Source of the DNA: Candidatus Colwellia aromaticivorans | Lineage (GTDB): Bacteria; Pseudomonadota; Gammaproteobacteria; Enterobacterales; Alteromonadaceae | DNA: 64,000 bases | Direction: 5' to 3' | Assembly (NCBI RefSeq): GCF_003333305.1 | Contig: NZ_QOLD01000073.1 | Span: forward strand, 1 to 64,000 | Shown here: in pieces, positions 1-9,526 of the stretch | How the letters are laid out: the number at the start of each line of letters is the position of its first letter | How positions within the stretch are numbered: position 1 is the stretch's first letter | The notes under the pieces: generated by a model | The model's input: the letters and a program-made list of their open reading frames with translations, nothing else | Told to the model about the DNA's origin: nothing | Databases searched by the model: none | Made by a program: the position numbers and the translations under genes

Positions 1-545
1 TTTGTACTATTTGAATTAAATATTGAACAGCTCATTGATGATTTCTCTATATTTTTAATTCATAGCTAGGTTAGCAACTAGCTAACTTATTGTAAATGCA
101 AAAATTAACCTTAAGTTAATGACATTGATGAGCTTGCAGCGGTCATAGATATTGTTCTCGTTCTATAACTGTATTTTACGTTTTTGAACTTTTAATTAGT
201 CTCAAAATCGATCTTTGGAACGTCCGCTATACCAATGATTAATAAGTTGGCTGTCGAGCTGATTAGGTCAACTAACAGGTGTACTGTTGACCTCCACCAA
301 CACTAACAATTTCAAATTTTTTCTTCCGCTATGCGCACAAAACGACATCTTTGGTAAATCCCTTTACAAATTAAAGTAGCGAACTTCTCAGGTTGAACAT
401 CAAAGGACGGTAGCTGCCACAGAGCCGACCTATTTCATAGCTTAAAATCATCTACACTTAGGTTCACTTTGGCAACTAAAGTGAACCTAAACAGCGCTCA
501 AAATTTTGTTTCCGCTGTTTTGATCTTACCTTAAGCCTGATCGCA
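1..545. other. Gene-free stretch at window start
   Basis: No convincing coding region was seen in these 545 bases. A small inverted repeat has AGGTCAAC at 265-272 and GTTGACCT at 286-293. The perfect hairpin at 458-490 is listed separately. Otherwise I see nothing here. Confidence 0.5.
458..490. terminator. Perfect 13-bp hairpin downstream of the lipoprotein gene
   Basis: The arms TTAGGTTCACTTT (458-470) and AAAGTGAACCTAA (478-490) are perfect complements around a 7-base loop. The hairpin lies 55 bases past the stop of the minus-strand lipoprotein gene. No uridine tract follows on either strand, so terminator function is a guess. It could equally be a protein-binding palindrome. Confidence 0.35.
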
Positions 546-1262
546 CTACGGGGCAGCCATTGAAGTCTCGACCTCATTGATCGCCCATCCGTACGCCGTG
601 ACCTGTGTATCGAGACGATCGATGTCGGTAGCAGAACCACCAGTAGCCCTTAACCTATCTGCCTTCGCTTGCGCTTCAGTTTGCTCAGCTTTCAGCTTCG
701 CGATTAATTTCTTTTTTGCTGAGTCATGGTAGGCGGTGATCTGATTCTTGGTTACAGATCGAACGCGATCCTCAGCAGGGGGATAGTGAAACGGGCTCTG
801 AATATACGATCGGATCGCTTCCATTCCAAGCTGCGCGAGCCAAGCGTCATACCACCACTCTAGAAAAGCTCTTCGCAACCGACTTCCGATGGTTGCGCGC
901 ACACCGCCGCCGACTGCGTCGTCACCGCCTAGTGAGGCTAAAATATCGCGATACAGCAAGACAGTAGGGAGTGTAGAGTAGTCATCGTCCTCGAGTCGGA
1001 GGTCGATGAGCCAAAGCTGATCTAGTGCGTTTACGAGGGCATTTGGATCAAGATCTGCCACTCGAGTCTGGAGCTGAGTAAGCGCTTCTTTTCTCATCTG
1101 GCTCGACTCTTCGTCCATCTTGATCGCTAGGATCGCCTCTACGGTCTCTTCAGTAATTAAGGGGTGTTCCGCTGTTGTAGTGGTTTTCTGGTCGCAGCCC
1201 TGAAGCAGGAGAACGGCCAGAGCGACTACAGCTAGTGTGGAGGTGAATATTCGACGTATCAT
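546..1262 (-). CDS. Orphan lipoprotein of unknown function
   Basis: A 238-residue protein with a lipoprotein signal: basic MIRR, a hydrophobic stretch to about residue 20, then lipobox LLQGC with Cys23 as the expected lipidated residue. It should therefore be membrane anchored. The mature part is mostly helical, charged and rich in Ala/Leu/Glu, with a likely coiled segment near 175-215 (KKKLIAKLKAEQTEAQAKAD). I do not recognise the family. AGGAG lies six bases before the ATG and supports the start. The gene is monocistronic. Its base composition is visibly richer in G+C than the housekeeping genes nearby, and palindromic elements follow its 5' side, so horizontal acquisition is likely but unproven. 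Confidence 0.75.
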   Translation of the reverse strand: MIRRIFTSTLAVVALAVLLLQGCDQKTTTTAEHPLITEETVEAILAIKMDEESSQMRKEALTQLQTRVADLDPNALVNALDQLWLIDLRLEDDDYSTLPTVLLYRDILASLGGDDAVGGGVRATIGSRLRRAFLEWWYDAWLAQLGMEAIRSYIQSPFHYPPAEDRVRSVTKNQITAYHDSAKKKLIAKLKAEQTEAQAKADRLRATGGSATDIDRLDTQVTAYGWAINEVETSMAAP

Positions 1263-1349
1263 GAGTAAATCTCCTAGTGTGCTAACAGGTAAAGTATAGG
1301 TAGATTAAATCATATTTCCAATTAATCTAAATGCTTACAACAGGCAAAA

Positions 1350-1428
1350 TTGGCGGCAGCACCCAAGGGGCGACGTACCGCCGCGTCTCCCCTTGGAACC
1401 CCTGCGACGTCCTGTCTCGGGTCGAGGT
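1350..1428. repeat. GC-rich palindromic element, copy 1
   Basis: A sharply GC-rich stretch contains CCAAGGGG (1363-1370) facing CCCCTTGG (1389-1396). Read on the minus strand its edge is CCCCTTGGGTGCTGCCGCCA, which differs at two positions from CCCTTTGGGTGCTGTCGCCA on the plus strand near 2015-2034. The two segments are therefore inverted relatives. Function unknown; structured RNA or a repeat family are both possible. Confidence 0.5.
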
Positions 1429-1470
1429 CTACCATTGCTCATTTATCATTTCATTGCTGAGATGGGAATA

Positions 1471-1629
1471 ATACCAATCAGACTAACTAAGTGATCATTT
1501 TAAATGGCTTAAATACTCAATAACATCGTTGCTTTCAATCCCAATAGCTGGCTATTGCTCAATCAAGCGCCTTGTTCTTGAAAATTTACACTCATTAAAA
1601 TTTGAACCATTAATTAATCTGATTGGTAT
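1471..1629. mobile_element. Degenerate M1-family MITE-like element
   Basis: 159 bases bounded by ATACCAATCAGACTAAC and TTAATCTGATTGGTAT, the same terminal inverted repeat type as the 162-bp elements at 29486 and 34256. The internal ACTAAGTGATCATTT also resembles those copies, but the middle has diverged. It carries no transposase, so it would be a non-autonomous element. A 68-codon open frame overlapping it (1529-1735) has no ribosome-binding site and is not called. Confidence 0.6.
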
Positions 1630-1791
1630 AAAGGTTTTTGGCACTATTAGTGTAAGAATTTTTTTAGTGTTTTTTGTTATTTTCATCAAAAAAACACAAA
1701 ATATTGAGGTACTTCACTATATCAAAAAGCGCTAAATCTGCGTGTACAAACGCTGGAAAGAGTGAAAGTGTTCACGTATGTTCATCATGAC

Positions 1792-1915
1792 GCTGCATGG
1801 ATGCAGCTTATTAGACAATGCAGGAGCATATTGTCCTGATGATGAACAAAGCGATGTAGGGCATGACGGTACAGGATGTACCTTATTAGACAATGCAGGA
1901 GCATATTGTCCTGAT
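1792..1915. repeat. Tandem pair of nested-palindrome units
   Basis: Two units (1792-1840 and 1868-1915) share the 34 bases at 1807-1840 and 1882-1915, which contain GACAAT...ATTGTC around GCAGGAGC. Each unit is preceded by its own small palindrome: GCTGCAT-GG-ATGCAGC at 1792-1807 and GGTAC-AGGAT-GTACC at 1868-1882. The palindromes differ in sequence but keep their folding, which suggests selection on structure. Open frames run across on both strands but look accidental. Confidence 0.6.
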
Positions 1916-1968
1916 GCCCGTTCATCGCTGCTACGTCGAAAACACTTGAGTGAATGCAAGATTAAGTT

Positions 1969-2045
1969 TGGATCGCAGCTCCGAGAGAGTCCAGAGGGAT
2001 GCCGGAGGCAGTATCCCTTTGGGTGCTGTCGCCACCGCGACGCGA
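1969..2045. repeat. GC-rich palindromic element, copy 2
   Basis: A nested hairpin has GGGAT (1996-2000) pairing ATCCC (2013-2017) around GCC-GGA-GGC, followed by a TTTGGGTGCTGTCGCCA segment shared, inverted, with 1350-1428. It lies between the palindrome pair and the obgE terminator. Function unknown. Confidence 0.45.
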
Positions 2046-2082
2046 AAGAAACAAAGAGCACAAGCAGCATTTAAAAGGCATA

Positions 2083-2120
2083 AAAAAAAGAGCAATGACA
2101 CACTGCCATTACTCTTTTTT
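2083..2120 (-). terminator. Intrinsic terminator of the obgE transcript
   Basis: Minus-strand GAGTAATG pairs with CATTGCTC (one G-U) and runs into a T tract. A-rich and T-rich flanks make it potentially bidirectional, but the plus strand has a C-A mismatch. It lies about 40 bases past the obgE stop. Confidence 0.8.
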
Positions 2121-2160
2121 GTTATTCTTACTTAGTTAGTTAAGTCAATACTAGATAAAC

Positions 2161-3333
<1,173 letters not shown>

Positions 3334-3429
3334 TTACACAACCCTAAAGTCTTGTGGTTTATATCTTGTTAGTATAAACGATTTTTCCATCAGAAAGAAT
3401 CATCACAACAAGATCGTAATAAATAGGTA

Positions 3430-3460
3430 AAAAAAAACCTCGCATGATGCGAGGTTTTTT
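3430..3460. terminator. Bidirectional hairpin between rpmA and obgE
   Basis: A perfect stem CCTCGCA/TGCGAGG (3438-3444 and 3448-3454) with a TGA loop is flanked by an A tract and a T tract, so it can act on both strands. It sits just after the rpmA stop and upstream of obgE, and probably lets only part of rplU-rpmA transcription through. Confidence 0.8.
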
Positions 3461-3478
3461 AGAAAATCGAATCTAATA

Positions 3479-3736
3479 TTAATCAGCAATAATGCTAATA
3501 AACTTACGATTTTTTGGACCTTTAACATCAAACTGAACTTTACCGTCAGTTAATGCGAATAAAGTGTGATCTTTACCGATACCCATATTGGTGCCAGCGT
3601 GGAAACGAGTACCACGTTGACGAACAATAATGTTACCTGCTAACACTGATTCACCACCGAAACGCTTAACACCTAAACGTTTTGCTTCTGAATCACGACC
3701 ATTTCGTGTACTACCTGCCGCTTTCTTATGTGCCAT
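3479..3736 (-). CDS. rpmA: 50S ribosomal protein L27
   Basis: An 85-residue L27 starting [20 protein letters not shown], the conserved N-terminal arm that reaches toward the peptidyl-transferase centre. GTRFHAG and GKDHTLFAL are also family-typical. It begins 15 bases after rplU and is co-transcribed with it. Length is normal. Confidence 0.98.
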   Translation of the reverse strand: MAHKKAAGSTRNGRDSEAKRLGVKRFGGESVLAGNIIVRQRGTRFHAGTNMGIGKDHTLFALTDGKVQFDVKGPKNRKFISIIAD

Positions 3737-3751
3737 GTCAAATGCTCCTAA

Positions 3752-4063
3752 TTAGCCGTTAATACCAGTAATTTTCACTTCAGTGAACCATTGACGATGG
3801 CCCGCTTGTTTGCGTGAATGCTTACGACGTTTGAATTTTACTATAGTAATTTTATCAGCACGACCTTGGTTTACCACCTCAGCCACTACTTTACCACCAG
3901 CAACGTAAGGCGCGCCTACATTGATGTTCTCGCCATCGGCGATCATTAAAACGTTATCAAATTCTACTGCTGCGCCTACTTCAAGCTCTAGCTTTTCTAG
4001 ACGAACTGTTTGCCCTTCGGTTACACGATGCTGTTTACCACCGCTTTGGAATACCGCGTACAT
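3752..4063 (-). CDS. rplU: 50S ribosomal protein L21
   Basis: A 103-residue L21 ([18 protein letters not shown]) that binds 23S rRNA. The open frame extends seven codons further, but the ATG at 4063 gives the standard L21 start and length and is preceded by GGAG seven bases away. It is first gene of rplU-rpmA-obgE, divergent from ispB. Its leader contains a small hairpin (GCAAC near 4079 facing GTTGC near 4092). No recognised L21 leader motif was identified. Confidence 0.97.
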   Translation of the reverse strand: MYAVFQSGGKQHRVTEGQTVRLEKLELEVGAAVEFDNVLMIADGENINVGAPYVAGGKVVAEVVNQGRADKITIVKFKRRKHSRKQAGHRQWFTEVKITGING

Positions 4064-4347
4064 AGCTACTCCGTACTGCAACAACTTTATGTGTTGCTAA
4101 ATTTAAAAATATAGGGCGCGAATTCTACGCGAAGAAACTCAGTAGAGCAAGTATAAAAACGATCATTTATAAAGTTTTTAATTCCTAGAAAAAAATAGCA
4201 AAATAAATTAACAACAAAGTCATTATAAACCTTTTGTGTAAGCTTTTATATCCGTGAATATAGTGTAGAATTTACTATATAAAAATAAAAACCCCCATCG
4301 ATATAGTGGTTATATATAACCCCCTAGCCCAAGCGGAATTAAGTATA

Positions 4348-5334
4348 GTGGATATAAAAGCAATTCAAGCACTCTCACAAGATGATATGACCAAGGTTAA
4401 TGATCTTATTTATGGTCAGTTACACTCAGACGTTGCTTTGATCAATCAATTAGGCATCTATATTGTTAATGCTGGCGGTAAACGCATGCGTCCTATGCTT
4501 ACAGTGTTAACAGCACAAGCACTCAACCAGTCGAATACTGAAGAGCTTGATGATAAACACTGCACCATTGCTGCCATTATTGAGTTTATACACACTGCTA
4601 CCTTATTACATGACGATGTGGTTGATGAATCTAACATGCGCCGTGGTCGAGAAACGGCCAATGCATTATTTGGTAACAGTGCTAGCGTATTAGTCGGTGA
4701 TTTTCTTTATACCCGTTCTTTTCAAATGATGACCAAGTTGGGTGACATGCGCATTATGGATATTTTATCTGACGCAACTAATATAGTTGCCGAAGGTGAA
4801 GTATTACAGTTGATGAATTGTAATGATCCAGACACCACTGAAGAAAGCTATTTACAGGTTATTTATTGCAAAACGGCCAAACTTTTTGAAGCAGCTACTC
4901 GACTTGCTGCCGTTATTACTCAACAAGATAGCTCAATTGAAACAGCAATGGCTGAATACGGAAAGTACCTAGGTACTGCCTTTCAATTAGTGGATGATAT
5001 TATGGATTACACTGCTGACGCCAAAGAAATGGGTAAAAATGTTGGTGATGATTTAGCAGAAGGCAAACCTACTTTGCCACTACTTTATGCCATGGCACAT
5101 GGCACTGATGAGCAAAGACAATTAATTAGAAATGCGATAGAACACGGTAATGGCATGGAGCATTTAGACGATATTTTAAGTGCCATGAAACAAACCGGCG
5201 CTTTAGTTTATACGCAGAAAAAAGCAGAAGCAGAAGCAGATAAGGCTATCAATGCTTTATCGATACTGCCTGAATCTGATTACAAACAAGCATTGGTTGC
5301 CTTAGCCCATATTGCTGCTAATCGTAGTGCTTAA
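4348..5334 (+). CDS. ispB: Octaprenyl diphosphate synthase
   Basis: A trans-polyprenyl synthase that extends farnesyl diphosphate with isopentenyl units to make the ubiquinone/menaquinone side chain. Both aspartate-rich motifs are present: DDVVD in LLHDDVVDESNMRRG and DDIMD in FQLVDDIMDY. GGKRMRP and GKPTLPLL are also family motifs. The open frame reaches back to a GTG at 4306, but the GTG at 4348 aligns with the start of E. coli IspB and gives 328 residues; the earlier GTG has no visible ribosome-binding site. The exact start is the only uncertainty. It is divergent from rplU, the usual arrangement. Confidence 0.95.
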   Translation: MDIKAIQALSQDDMTKVNDLIYGQLHSDVALINQLGIYIVNAGGKRMRPMLTVLTAQALNQSNTEELDDKHCTIAAIIEFIHTATLLHDDVVDESNMRRGRETANALFGNSASVLVGDFLYTRSFQMMTKLGDMRIMDILSDATNIVAEGEVLQLMNCNDPDTTEESYLQVIYCKTAKLFEAATRLAAVITQQDSSIETAMAEYGKYLGTAFQLVDDIMDYTADAKEMGKNVGDDLAEGKPTLPLLYAMAHGTDEQRQLIRNAIEHGNGMEHLDDILSAMKQTGALVYTQKKAEAEADKAINALSILPESDYKQALVALAHIAANRSA

Positions 5335-5359
5335 ACATTTAAAGCAAGAGTAAAATAGT

Positions 5360-5764
5360 ATGAGTTCAGATAACATATATGAAAACAATCCGCTGCACGG
5401 TATTGGTTTAGAACAAGTTCTCACTGAGTTAGTCGATCATTACGGTTTTGAGATTTTAAATGCTTATTTAAGCTTAAACTGCTTTAAAACACACCCAAGT
5501 ATTCAATCTAGCCTAAAGTTTCTTAAAAAAACAGATTGGGCAAAAAATAAAGTAGAAGCTTTTTATTTATATCAATATAAAAACTTGCCACTTGCCGATA
5601 ATGCCCAATTTGAATTACCACCACGTGATCGCATAGTGCCAGCTCATCAAAAACCGGGAACACCGGCAGAGTTAAGTTTTGATGATGCTGAAAACCTTAG
5701 ACAAAAACGTGCTAAAAAAACCCGCGCGCGATCTTCTACCCCGACGAACCCTTGGGGGAAATAA
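5360..5764 (+). CDS. VF530/DUF2132 family protein
   Basis: A 134-residue cytoplasmic protein. Residues about 8-75 match the VF530 (DUF2132) family in phrases such as [20 protein letters not shown] and [16 protein letters not shown]. The family is reported to adopt a small helical fold with possible DNA binding; its role is not established. The C-terminal 30 residues are basic and low complexity ([13 protein letters not shown]). It begins 25 bases after ispB and may be co-transcribed. REP-like sequence follows the stop. Confidence 0.85.
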   Translation: MSSDNIYENNPLHGIGLEQVLTELVDHYGFEILNAYLSLNCFKTHPSIQSSLKFLKKTDWAKNKVEAFYLYQYKNLPLADNAQFELPPRDRIVPAHQKPGTPAELSFDDAENLRQKRAKKTRARSSTPTNPWGK

Positions 5765-5766
5765 CT

Positions 5767-5905
5767 CATACTTCGACTGTTCGTTCCTCACGCTCAGTAC
5801 AAGTAGAGGCTATACATTCATCATACTCAGTATAAACAGCGGCCTAATCCGTTTATCCTGAGCCCTGAGCGTGTCGAAGGGTCGTAAGGGTCGAAGGGTT
5901 ATTGA
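5767..5905. repeat. REP-like elements (CCTTCGAC family)
   Basis: Contains CTTCGACTGTTCG...CGCTCAG near 5771-5797 and the opposite orientation CTGAGCGTGTCGAAGGG near 5865-5881, with a further TCGAAGGG shortly after. The two orientations could fold together. The family recurs near 15328, 22601, 44014 and 52051. Confidence 0.6.
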
Positions 5906-5997
5906 TCTAACACAGGTTTACGTGAACTTTGGCTTGTGTATTTCACCACCTACAACTAACGTTAATAAAAGATTATTAACTTTTGTAAGGTACTTTT

Positions 5998-6408
5998 ATG
6001 CCACTAATTGAATGGACAGCCGAATTAAGTGTTGGGATAGACAGCATTGATGAGCAACACAAGAAGCTAGTCAATATGATCAATGCACTTAATGATGCCA
6101 TGTTAACAAATAGCTCACATGAATTATTAGGTAAAATATTTACAGGTTTAGCGGCTTATACTCAAAAACATTTTACCTATGAAGAAGATATGTTTGCTGA
6201 GTATGGTTATGCAGATTCAGTAGAGCATAAACGACAACACAGTGAACTAATCGCTCAAGTAGTGGAATTAAAAGAAAGATTTATTGAAAACCCTCAAGGA
6301 ACCATGAGTGCTGATTTAATGCTATTTCTTAAACGCTGGTTAACGAACCATATTATGAGAACAGATAAAGAGTATGCGGAGTTTCTTATTTCAAAAGGGG
6401 TGAAATAA
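5998..6408 (+). CDS. Bacteriohemerythrin
   Basis: A 136-residue single-domain hemerythrin that binds O2 at a non-haem di-iron site. All ligand residues are visible: His21 (DEQHKKL), His58 and Glu62 (HFTYEED), His77 and His81 (HKRQH), His118 and Asp123 (NHIMRTD). There is no fused signalling domain, so it is a free cytoplasmic O2 carrier, sensor or iron store. It has its own start after a repeat-containing gap and is probably monocistronic. Confidence 0.93.
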   Translation: MPLIEWTAELSVGIDSIDEQHKKLVNMINALNDAMLTNSSHELLGKIFTGLAAYTQKHFTYEEDMFAEYGYADSVEHKRQHSELIAQVVELKERFIENPQGTMSADLMLFLKRWLTNHIMRTDKEYAEFLISKGVK

Positions 6409-6540
6409 GTAAAGTGACGAGAAAGTAAAGTTACTAGAAAGTAAAGTAGCGAGTTACGAAAAGCTCGGTTACGAGAAAGGGGAGTTGCTAGTGAGTAAAG
6501 TCACGAGTTACGAAGTTCGATACTCGCAACTCGGTACTTT
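6409..6540. repeat. Degenerate AGTAAAGT/ACGAG short repeats
   Basis: A run of imperfect units of roughly 13-20 bases built from AGTAAAGT, TTACGAG and CGAGTTACGA fills the gap between two convergent genes. Similar phrases recur at 16353-16380, 16595-16620 and 50035-50055, suggesting a dispersed low-complexity family. No function is apparent. Confidence 0.5.
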
Positions 6541-6561
6541 TATTACTGTTGGTTTTTGGCT

Positions 6562-7494
6562 TTATGCCATAAAATCAACACCTTCTTGGATATCAGCTTT
6601 TAATGTATCAAGCATATCGTTTTTAGCTTTTTCTTCAAACGCGCTTAATTCACCGTAAGGTAATATTTCAGCAATACCATTTGCGCCTAAACGTACTGGG
6701 TGAGCAAAAAATGGTGCATCACCACCTTCAACGTCAACATAAGCGTAATCTACAACGTCTTCGCCTTGTAAACCTTTCACTAAAGATAAACAAAAACGAG
6801 CAGCAGCAGCGCCCATAGATAACGTAGCAGAACCGCCACCAGCTTTAGCATTTACAACTTCAGTACCAGCATTTTGAATGCGAGGAGTTAACGCAGCGAC
6901 TTCTTCATCAGAGAAAGTAACGCCTTCAACTTGTGAAAGAAGTGGTAAAATTGTTGTACCTGAGTGACCACCAATTACTGGTATTTTAACGTCACTTACG
7001 TTCAAGCCTTTTAATTCAGCGATGAATGCTTCACTGCGAATTACATCAAGAGTTGTTACACCAAATACACGGTTTTTGTCATAAGTACCCGCTTTTTTGA
7101 ATACTTCAGCAACAATTGGCACAGTGCCATTAACTGGATTAGTAATAATACCAACTAAAGCTTTTGGACAAGCAGCAACAATGCCTTCTGCTAATGTTTT
7201 GATGATACCTGCATTTACTGCAAATAAATCAGCACGGTCCATACCAGGCTTACGTGGCATACCTGCAGGAATAATTACAATATCAGCACCTGAAAGTGCA
7301 CCAGCTAAATTGTCCGCACCAAAGCCTTCAACTTTAACAGCTGTAGGGATGTGAGATAAATCTACCGCCACACCTGGAACTACTGGGGCAACATCGTAAA
7401 GTGATAACTCAGAACCAGCTGGTAATTGAGTTTTTAATAGTAAAGATAATGCTTGACCGATACCGCCAGCTGCGCCTAATACTGCTACTTTCAT
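6562..7494 (-). CDS. mdh: Malate dehydrogenase
   Basis: A 310-residue NAD-dependent malate dehydrogenase of the TCA cycle, close in length to the E. coli enzyme (312). Visible are the dinucleotide-binding GAAGGIGQ (8-15), substrate-binding [11 protein letters not shown], the NPVNGTVPI segment and the catalytic histidine in [12 protein letters not shown]. It is divergent from argR, as in enterobacteria and vibrios. Confidence 0.98.
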   Translation of the reverse strand: MKVAVLGAAGGIGQALSLLLKTQLPAGSELSLYDVAPVVPGVAVDLSHIPTAVKVEGFGADNLAGALSGADIVIIPAGMPRKPGMDRADLFAVNAGIIKTLAEGIVAACPKALVGIITNPVNGTVPIVAEVFKKAGTYDKNRVFGVTTLDVIRSEAFIAELKGLNVSDVKIPVIGGHSGTTILPLLSQVEGVTFSDEEVAALTPRIQNAGTEVVNAKAGGGSATLSMGAAAARFCLSLVKGLQGEDVVDYAYVDVEGGDAPFFAHPVRLGANGIAEILPYGELSAFEEKAKNDMLDTLKADIQEGVDFMA

Positions 7495-7637
7495 GTGTTC
7501 TCTCCGAAATTAAAGTGGGTGTAAAACTGTATAATAAATATTATTCGAGTAAATACGTAAATTTTGTTGTGCAAAAGATATAGTATAGCCAACAAAAAAA
7601 CAATTATTATTGCATATATGATACCGTATAATACCTA

Positions 7638-7719
7638 GTTGAAAAAATTCAACTTTAGTATTAAGGCTATATCAAGCAACTTAAAGGCTATATCAAGCAA
7701 CTTAAAAATAAATAATTCA
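7638..7719. promoter_or_regulatory. Putative operator region upstream of argR
   Basis: GTTGAA-AAAA-TTCAAC forms a palindrome at 7638-7653, and ATAATTCAAC near 7712 has an intact ARG-box half site. Two exact 21-base tandem copies (AAGGCTATATCAAGCAACTTA at 7663-7683 and 7684-7704) lie between. The spacing of the palindrome is two bases short of the ARG-box consensus, so ArgR autoregulation is plausible but not shown. Confidence 0.35.
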
Positions 7720-7765
7720 ACTTGAAGCTGTTTGAAAAATAGCAAAAAAGGGTTTATCTCACATA

Positions 7766-8239
7766 ATGAATGGCCAACAAAAACAAGAAGCATTAGTACA
7801 AGCATTTAAAGAATTATTAAAACAAGAACAATTCGGTTCTCAAGGCGAAATTGTTGATGCATTAAAATCGTTAGGTTTTGATAATATCAGCCAATCCAAA
7901 ATATCACGGATGCTAAGTAAGTTTGGCGCAGTTCGAACGCGTAACGCACGCCAAGAAATGGTTTATTGTTTACCCGCAGAGCTTGGTGTACCCACCGCAC
8001 AAAGTCCGTTAAAGCAATTAGTATTAGAAATAGAACATAATGGTATGATGATCATTATCCAAACAAGCCCAGGGGCTGCACAATTAATTGCTCGTTTGTT
8101 GGATAGCTTAGGTAAAAGTGACGGTGTACTTGGCACAATTGCCGGTGACGATACTATTTTTATTGCGCCAACAGATGTCAATAATATCAAAGAAACTATT
8201 AATAAATTAGAACGACTATTTTCTAAGAGTCTAAGTTAA
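7766..8239 (+). CDS. argR: Arginine repressor
   Basis: A 157-residue ArgR, an arginine-dependent hexameric repressor of arginine biosynthesis and an accessory factor for cer-type recombination. The winged helix occupies about residues 1-75 ([22 protein letters not shown]) and the C-terminal oligomerisation/arginine-binding domain contains the [11 protein letters not shown] motif. It is divergent from mdh. Length is normal. Confidence 0.97.
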   Translation: MNGQQKQEALVQAFKELLKQEQFGSQGEIVDALKSLGFDNISQSKISRMLSKFGAVRTRNARQEMVYCLPAELGVPTAQSPLKQLVLEIEHNGMMIIIQTSPGAAQLIARLLDSLGKSDGVLGTIAGDDTIFIAPTDVNNIKETINKLERLFSKSLS

Positions 8240-8246
8240 GCATATC

Positions 8247-8317
8247 TATACCCATGTTACTTCAATATGTCGGATTCAGCTGCCCTGAAACGCACATCTT
8301 GAAGTATCATGGGTATA
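8247..8317. mobile_element. Minimal M2-family palindromic element
   Basis: A 71-base element with 23-base terminal inverted repeats, TATACCCATGTTACTTCAA... and its complement ...TTGAAGTATCATGGGTATA, differing at two positions. The core keeps CAGCTGCCCTGAAACGCA, found also near the ends of the 314- and 267-bp copies at 17531 and 56918. It is probably an internal deletion derivative. Lies eight bases past the argR stop and may act as its terminator. Confidence 0.7.
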
Positions 8318-8423
8318 TTCATCTTCCTCTGAGAAGAAGTAACAGTTAGGTATTATTTTAATACTTAAATTAAATCAAGTTGTAGTGTTCTTGATTATTA
8401 CCCATTACGTATTAGAAAATTTC

Positions 8424-8789
8424 ATGAAAAAAAACATTTTTATCACTGTTGGACAATTAGCACGAAGTGCCGGCATTTTATTGCTTTTTTTATATTTAGG
8501 TAGAGGCATTCAATACATAAGCCATTTACCCATTCCTGGTAGTATTTTTGGTTTACTCTTGTTATTTTTAGGCTTGAACCTTCGGTTAGTTCCTTTATAT
8601 TATGTATTACCGACAGGCAGTTTTTTACTCAACTATATTACGCTCTTTTTTGTTCCTGTTGGTGTAGGGTTATTACAATATTCAGAATTGTTATCAACAC
8701 ATTGGCTCACCATTATAGTGAGCAGTGTGATCAGCACAGTAGCAACGTTAATCTCTGTTGGTTGGCTTTATCAAAGGTTTTCTAAATGA
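8424..8789 (+). CDS. LrgA/CidA family holin-like membrane protein
   Basis: A 121-residue integral membrane protein with about four hydrophobic segments and the family-typical PIPGSIFGLLLLFLGL. LrgA/CidA proteins act as holin/antiholin-like modulators of murein hydrolase activity, or as small-metabolite transport partners. A GTG 13 codons upstream keeps the frame open, but the ATG at 8424 (MKKNIFITVGQL) begins the usual domain; neither start has a strong ribosome-binding site. It overlaps the LrgB gene by four bases, so the two are translationally coupled. Confidence 0.85.
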   Translation: MKKNIFITVGQLARSAGILLLFLYLGRGIQYISHLPIPGSIFGLLLLFLGLNLRLVPLYYVLPTGSFLLNYITLFFVPVGVGLLQYSELLSTHWLTIIVSSVISTVATLISVGWLYQRFSK

Positions 8790-9475
8790 TATACCTTTAT
8801 CTTATTGCTACAGTGATTGTTTTTTTAACGGCCCGTAAACTTTTAAGCCCAATTAAAAGCCCATTAGCTAACCCTCTATTAGTGAGTATTTTATTTTTTA
8901 TTGGCCTTTTTAGTTTTACCCCACTTATTTATCAAGATTATGCAACAGCAAACATTCCTTTCATTTGGCTTTTAGAGCCCGCAGTTGTTGCGCTTGCAAT
9001 TCCCTTATTTTGTCAAGTCAAACAAATAAAGAAACAATTTAAAGCAATAATAATCAGTTGCTGCCTTGGTGTTGTTATTGCCATTTCAACGTGTATATCC
9101 GTCGCCTTATTATTAACTGACGATAAAATATTATTACTTTCTTTATTGCCAAAATCAGTGACTAGCCCTATAGCAATGGCCGTTGCCAACGAAACAGGAG
9201 GATTAGCATCTTTGGCTGCCGCAGTGGTTATTGCCGTTGGATTATTAGGCGCGCTGGGCGGTTTTAGCCTACTCAAGCTTTGTAAAATAACGAATCCACA
9301 AGCACAAGGTTTAGCCATGGGGTGTAGTGCTCATGCCATTGGCACAGCAAAAGCAATGGAAGTGGGTAATGAACAAGGGGCTTTTAGTTCTTTGGCTTTA
9401 GTTATCTGCGGTGTTTTAACCGCCGTTTTAGCCCCATTGTTTGCTTGGTTGATCACCATAATGACAACTATTTAA
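8786..9475 (+). CDS. LrgB/CidB family membrane protein
   Basis: A 229-residue polytopic membrane protein of the LrgB family. Family phrases include LLPKSVTSPIAMAVANETGG and CSAHAIGTAKAMEVGNEQGAF. It acts with the LrgA-like partner encoded immediately upstream (ATGA overlap). No LytTR or LysR regulator lies beside the pair here, unlike the cid/lrg loci of Gram-positive bacteria. Confidence 0.92.
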   Translation: MIYLYLIATVIVFLTARKLLSPIKSPLANPLLVSILFFIGLFSFTPLIYQDYATANIPFIWLLEPAVVALAIPLFCQVKQIKKQFKAIIISCCLGVVIAISTCISVALLLTDDKILLLSLLPKSVTSPIAMAVANETGGLASLAAAVVIAVGLLGALGGFSLLKLCKITNPQAQGLAMGCSAHAIGTAKAMEVGNEQGAFSSLALVICGVLTAVLAPLFAWLITIMTTI

Positions 9476-9526
9476 AATAGTACCTGTTCATCAATGACTA
9501 TAATATTGGCAGTATACTTAAACCTA

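Noticed and set aside
1529-1735. 68-codon plus-strand open frame
   Set aside because: Lies mostly inside the degenerate M1 element, lacks a ribosome-binding site and has low-complexity hydrophobic content.
1732-2074. Overlapping open frames on both strands, some 100 codons
   Set aside because: They run over palindromic repeats; the repeated peptide LLDNAGAYCPD is a by-product of the DNA repeat.
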